Source of the DNA: Selenomonas sp.
Lineage (GTDB): Bacteria; Bacillota_C; Negativicutes; Selenomonadales; Selenomonadaceae
Reading direction: 5' to 3'
Assembly: GCA_017940705.1 (NCBI GenBank)
Contig: JAGAYB010000266.1
Span: forward strand, 1 to 5,386
DNA length: 5,386 nt
In this document: positions 5,277 to 5,386 of the stretch, in pieces
Layout: every line of letters starts with the position of its first letter
Position numbering within the stretch: the first letter of the stretch is position 1
The notes under the pieces: model-generated
Seen by the model: the letters and a program-made list of their open reading frames with translations, nothing else
Told to the model about the DNA's origin: nothing
Database searches by the model: none
Program-made: the position numbers and the translations under genes

Positions 5277-5316
5277 CTATGTATTATTGTATGGATTGTG
5301 ACGGGAGGTTTTTCTT
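5262..5316 (+). terminator. Terminator-like hairpin overlapping the rpiB promoter and ribosome binding site
   Basis: The left arm ACCTCTCGTTACAATC (5262-5277) pairs with GATTGTGACGGGAGGT (5294-5309) over 16 positions, two of them G-U. Six more pairs (5278-5283 with 5288-5293, three of them G-U) close on a four-base loop. TTTTTCTT (5309-5316) follows at once. Every non-Watson-Crick position is a G-U pair in + strand RNA and would be an A-C mismatch on the other strand, which points to a + strand RNA structure. It probably ends the DUF4160/DUF2442 transcript. Its right arm contains the rpiB Shine-Dalgarno GGGAGG (5303-5308). Confidence 0.8.
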
Positions 5317-5386
5317 ATGAAGATTGCAATGGCCAATGACCATGCTGGTACGCAGCTGAAAAACGAAATAAAGAAGTATTTGGAAA
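5317..5386 (+). CDS. rpiB: Ribose-5-phosphate isomerase B (3' end outside window)
   Basis: The first 23 codons, MKIAMANDHAGTQLKNEIK and onward, match the N-terminus of RpiB/LacAB-family sugar-phosphate isomerases, including the DHAG motif (residues 8-11). The Asp and His of this motif are active-site residues in the family. RpiB interconverts ribose 5-phosphate and ribulose 5-phosphate in the cytoplasmic pentose phosphate pathway. ATG 5317 follows GGGAGG (5303-5308) by 8 bases. Allose-6-phosphate isomerase or LacA/LacB cannot be excluded from so short a piece, but RpiB is the commonest chromosomal member. Transcription should come from the promoter at 5248-5276. Confidence 0.85.
   Translation, partial: MKIAMANDHAGTQLKNEIKKYLE

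Noticed and set aside
1..5386. tRNA, rRNA, CRISPR array, insertion sequence or attachment site
   Set aside because: I looked for cloverleaf arms, regularly spaced direct repeats, transposase motifs and terminal inverted repeats and saw none.

Overview
This window looks like chromosomal DNA from an anaerobic Bacillota-type bacterium, most likely of the Selenomonas group (Negativicutes). The clues are the flagellin type (its N-terminal signature, an 'RVRIRSLDQ' stretch and a 'KANEALNVYINDMRT' stretch before the C-terminal D1/D0 helices), strong AGGAGG-like ribosome binding sites, and a nickel-pincer cofactor operon. The genus is inferred from memory of family sequences, not from a search. All recognisable genes lie on the + strand.

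Positions 1-1787 hold the end of larB and a complete single-frame larC. These make two steps of the nickel-pincer nucleotide (NPN) cofactor pathway used by lactate racemase LarA and related enzymes. LarB makes the dicarboxylated pyridinium mononucleotide and LarC inserts nickel. The sulfur-transfer enzyme LarE is not in the window.

Positions 1788-2863 hold a self-contained module with its own extended -10 promoter: a Panacea (SocA-like, DUF4065) antitoxin gene overlapping a PemK/MazF-like toxin gene, closed by a strong intrinsic terminator. The antitoxin frame is broken by one missing T in a T-run (1990-1994), while the toxin reads intact.

Positions 2864-4492 hold a flagellin gene behind a sigma-28-like promoter, with no other flagellar gene in view. 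It also has a frameshift, inside its variable central domain (3674-3729). That domain is bounded by two poly-threonine linkers and contains two 29-residue-spaced 'GIGxG' repeats. Two starts compete for the gene: one at 2995 with a better ribosome binding site, one at 3079 that fits the family.

Positions 4493-5223 hold a promoter and a tightly coupled pair of small genes, DUF4160 then DUF2442, of unknown function. Positions 5224-5386 hold the promoter and first 23 codons of rpiB. The rpiB leader is the most striking regulatory structure here: one long hairpin with a U-tract takes in the -10 box in its left arm and the Shine-Dalgarno in its right arm. Transcripts reading in from upstream should fold it, and transcripts from the local promoter should not.

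Overall, two housekeeping blocks (lar and rpiB) flank an accessory stretch of small modules and an isolated, broken flagellin. Two independent frameshifts within 2 kb mean that sequencing error must be excluded before either gene is called dead.
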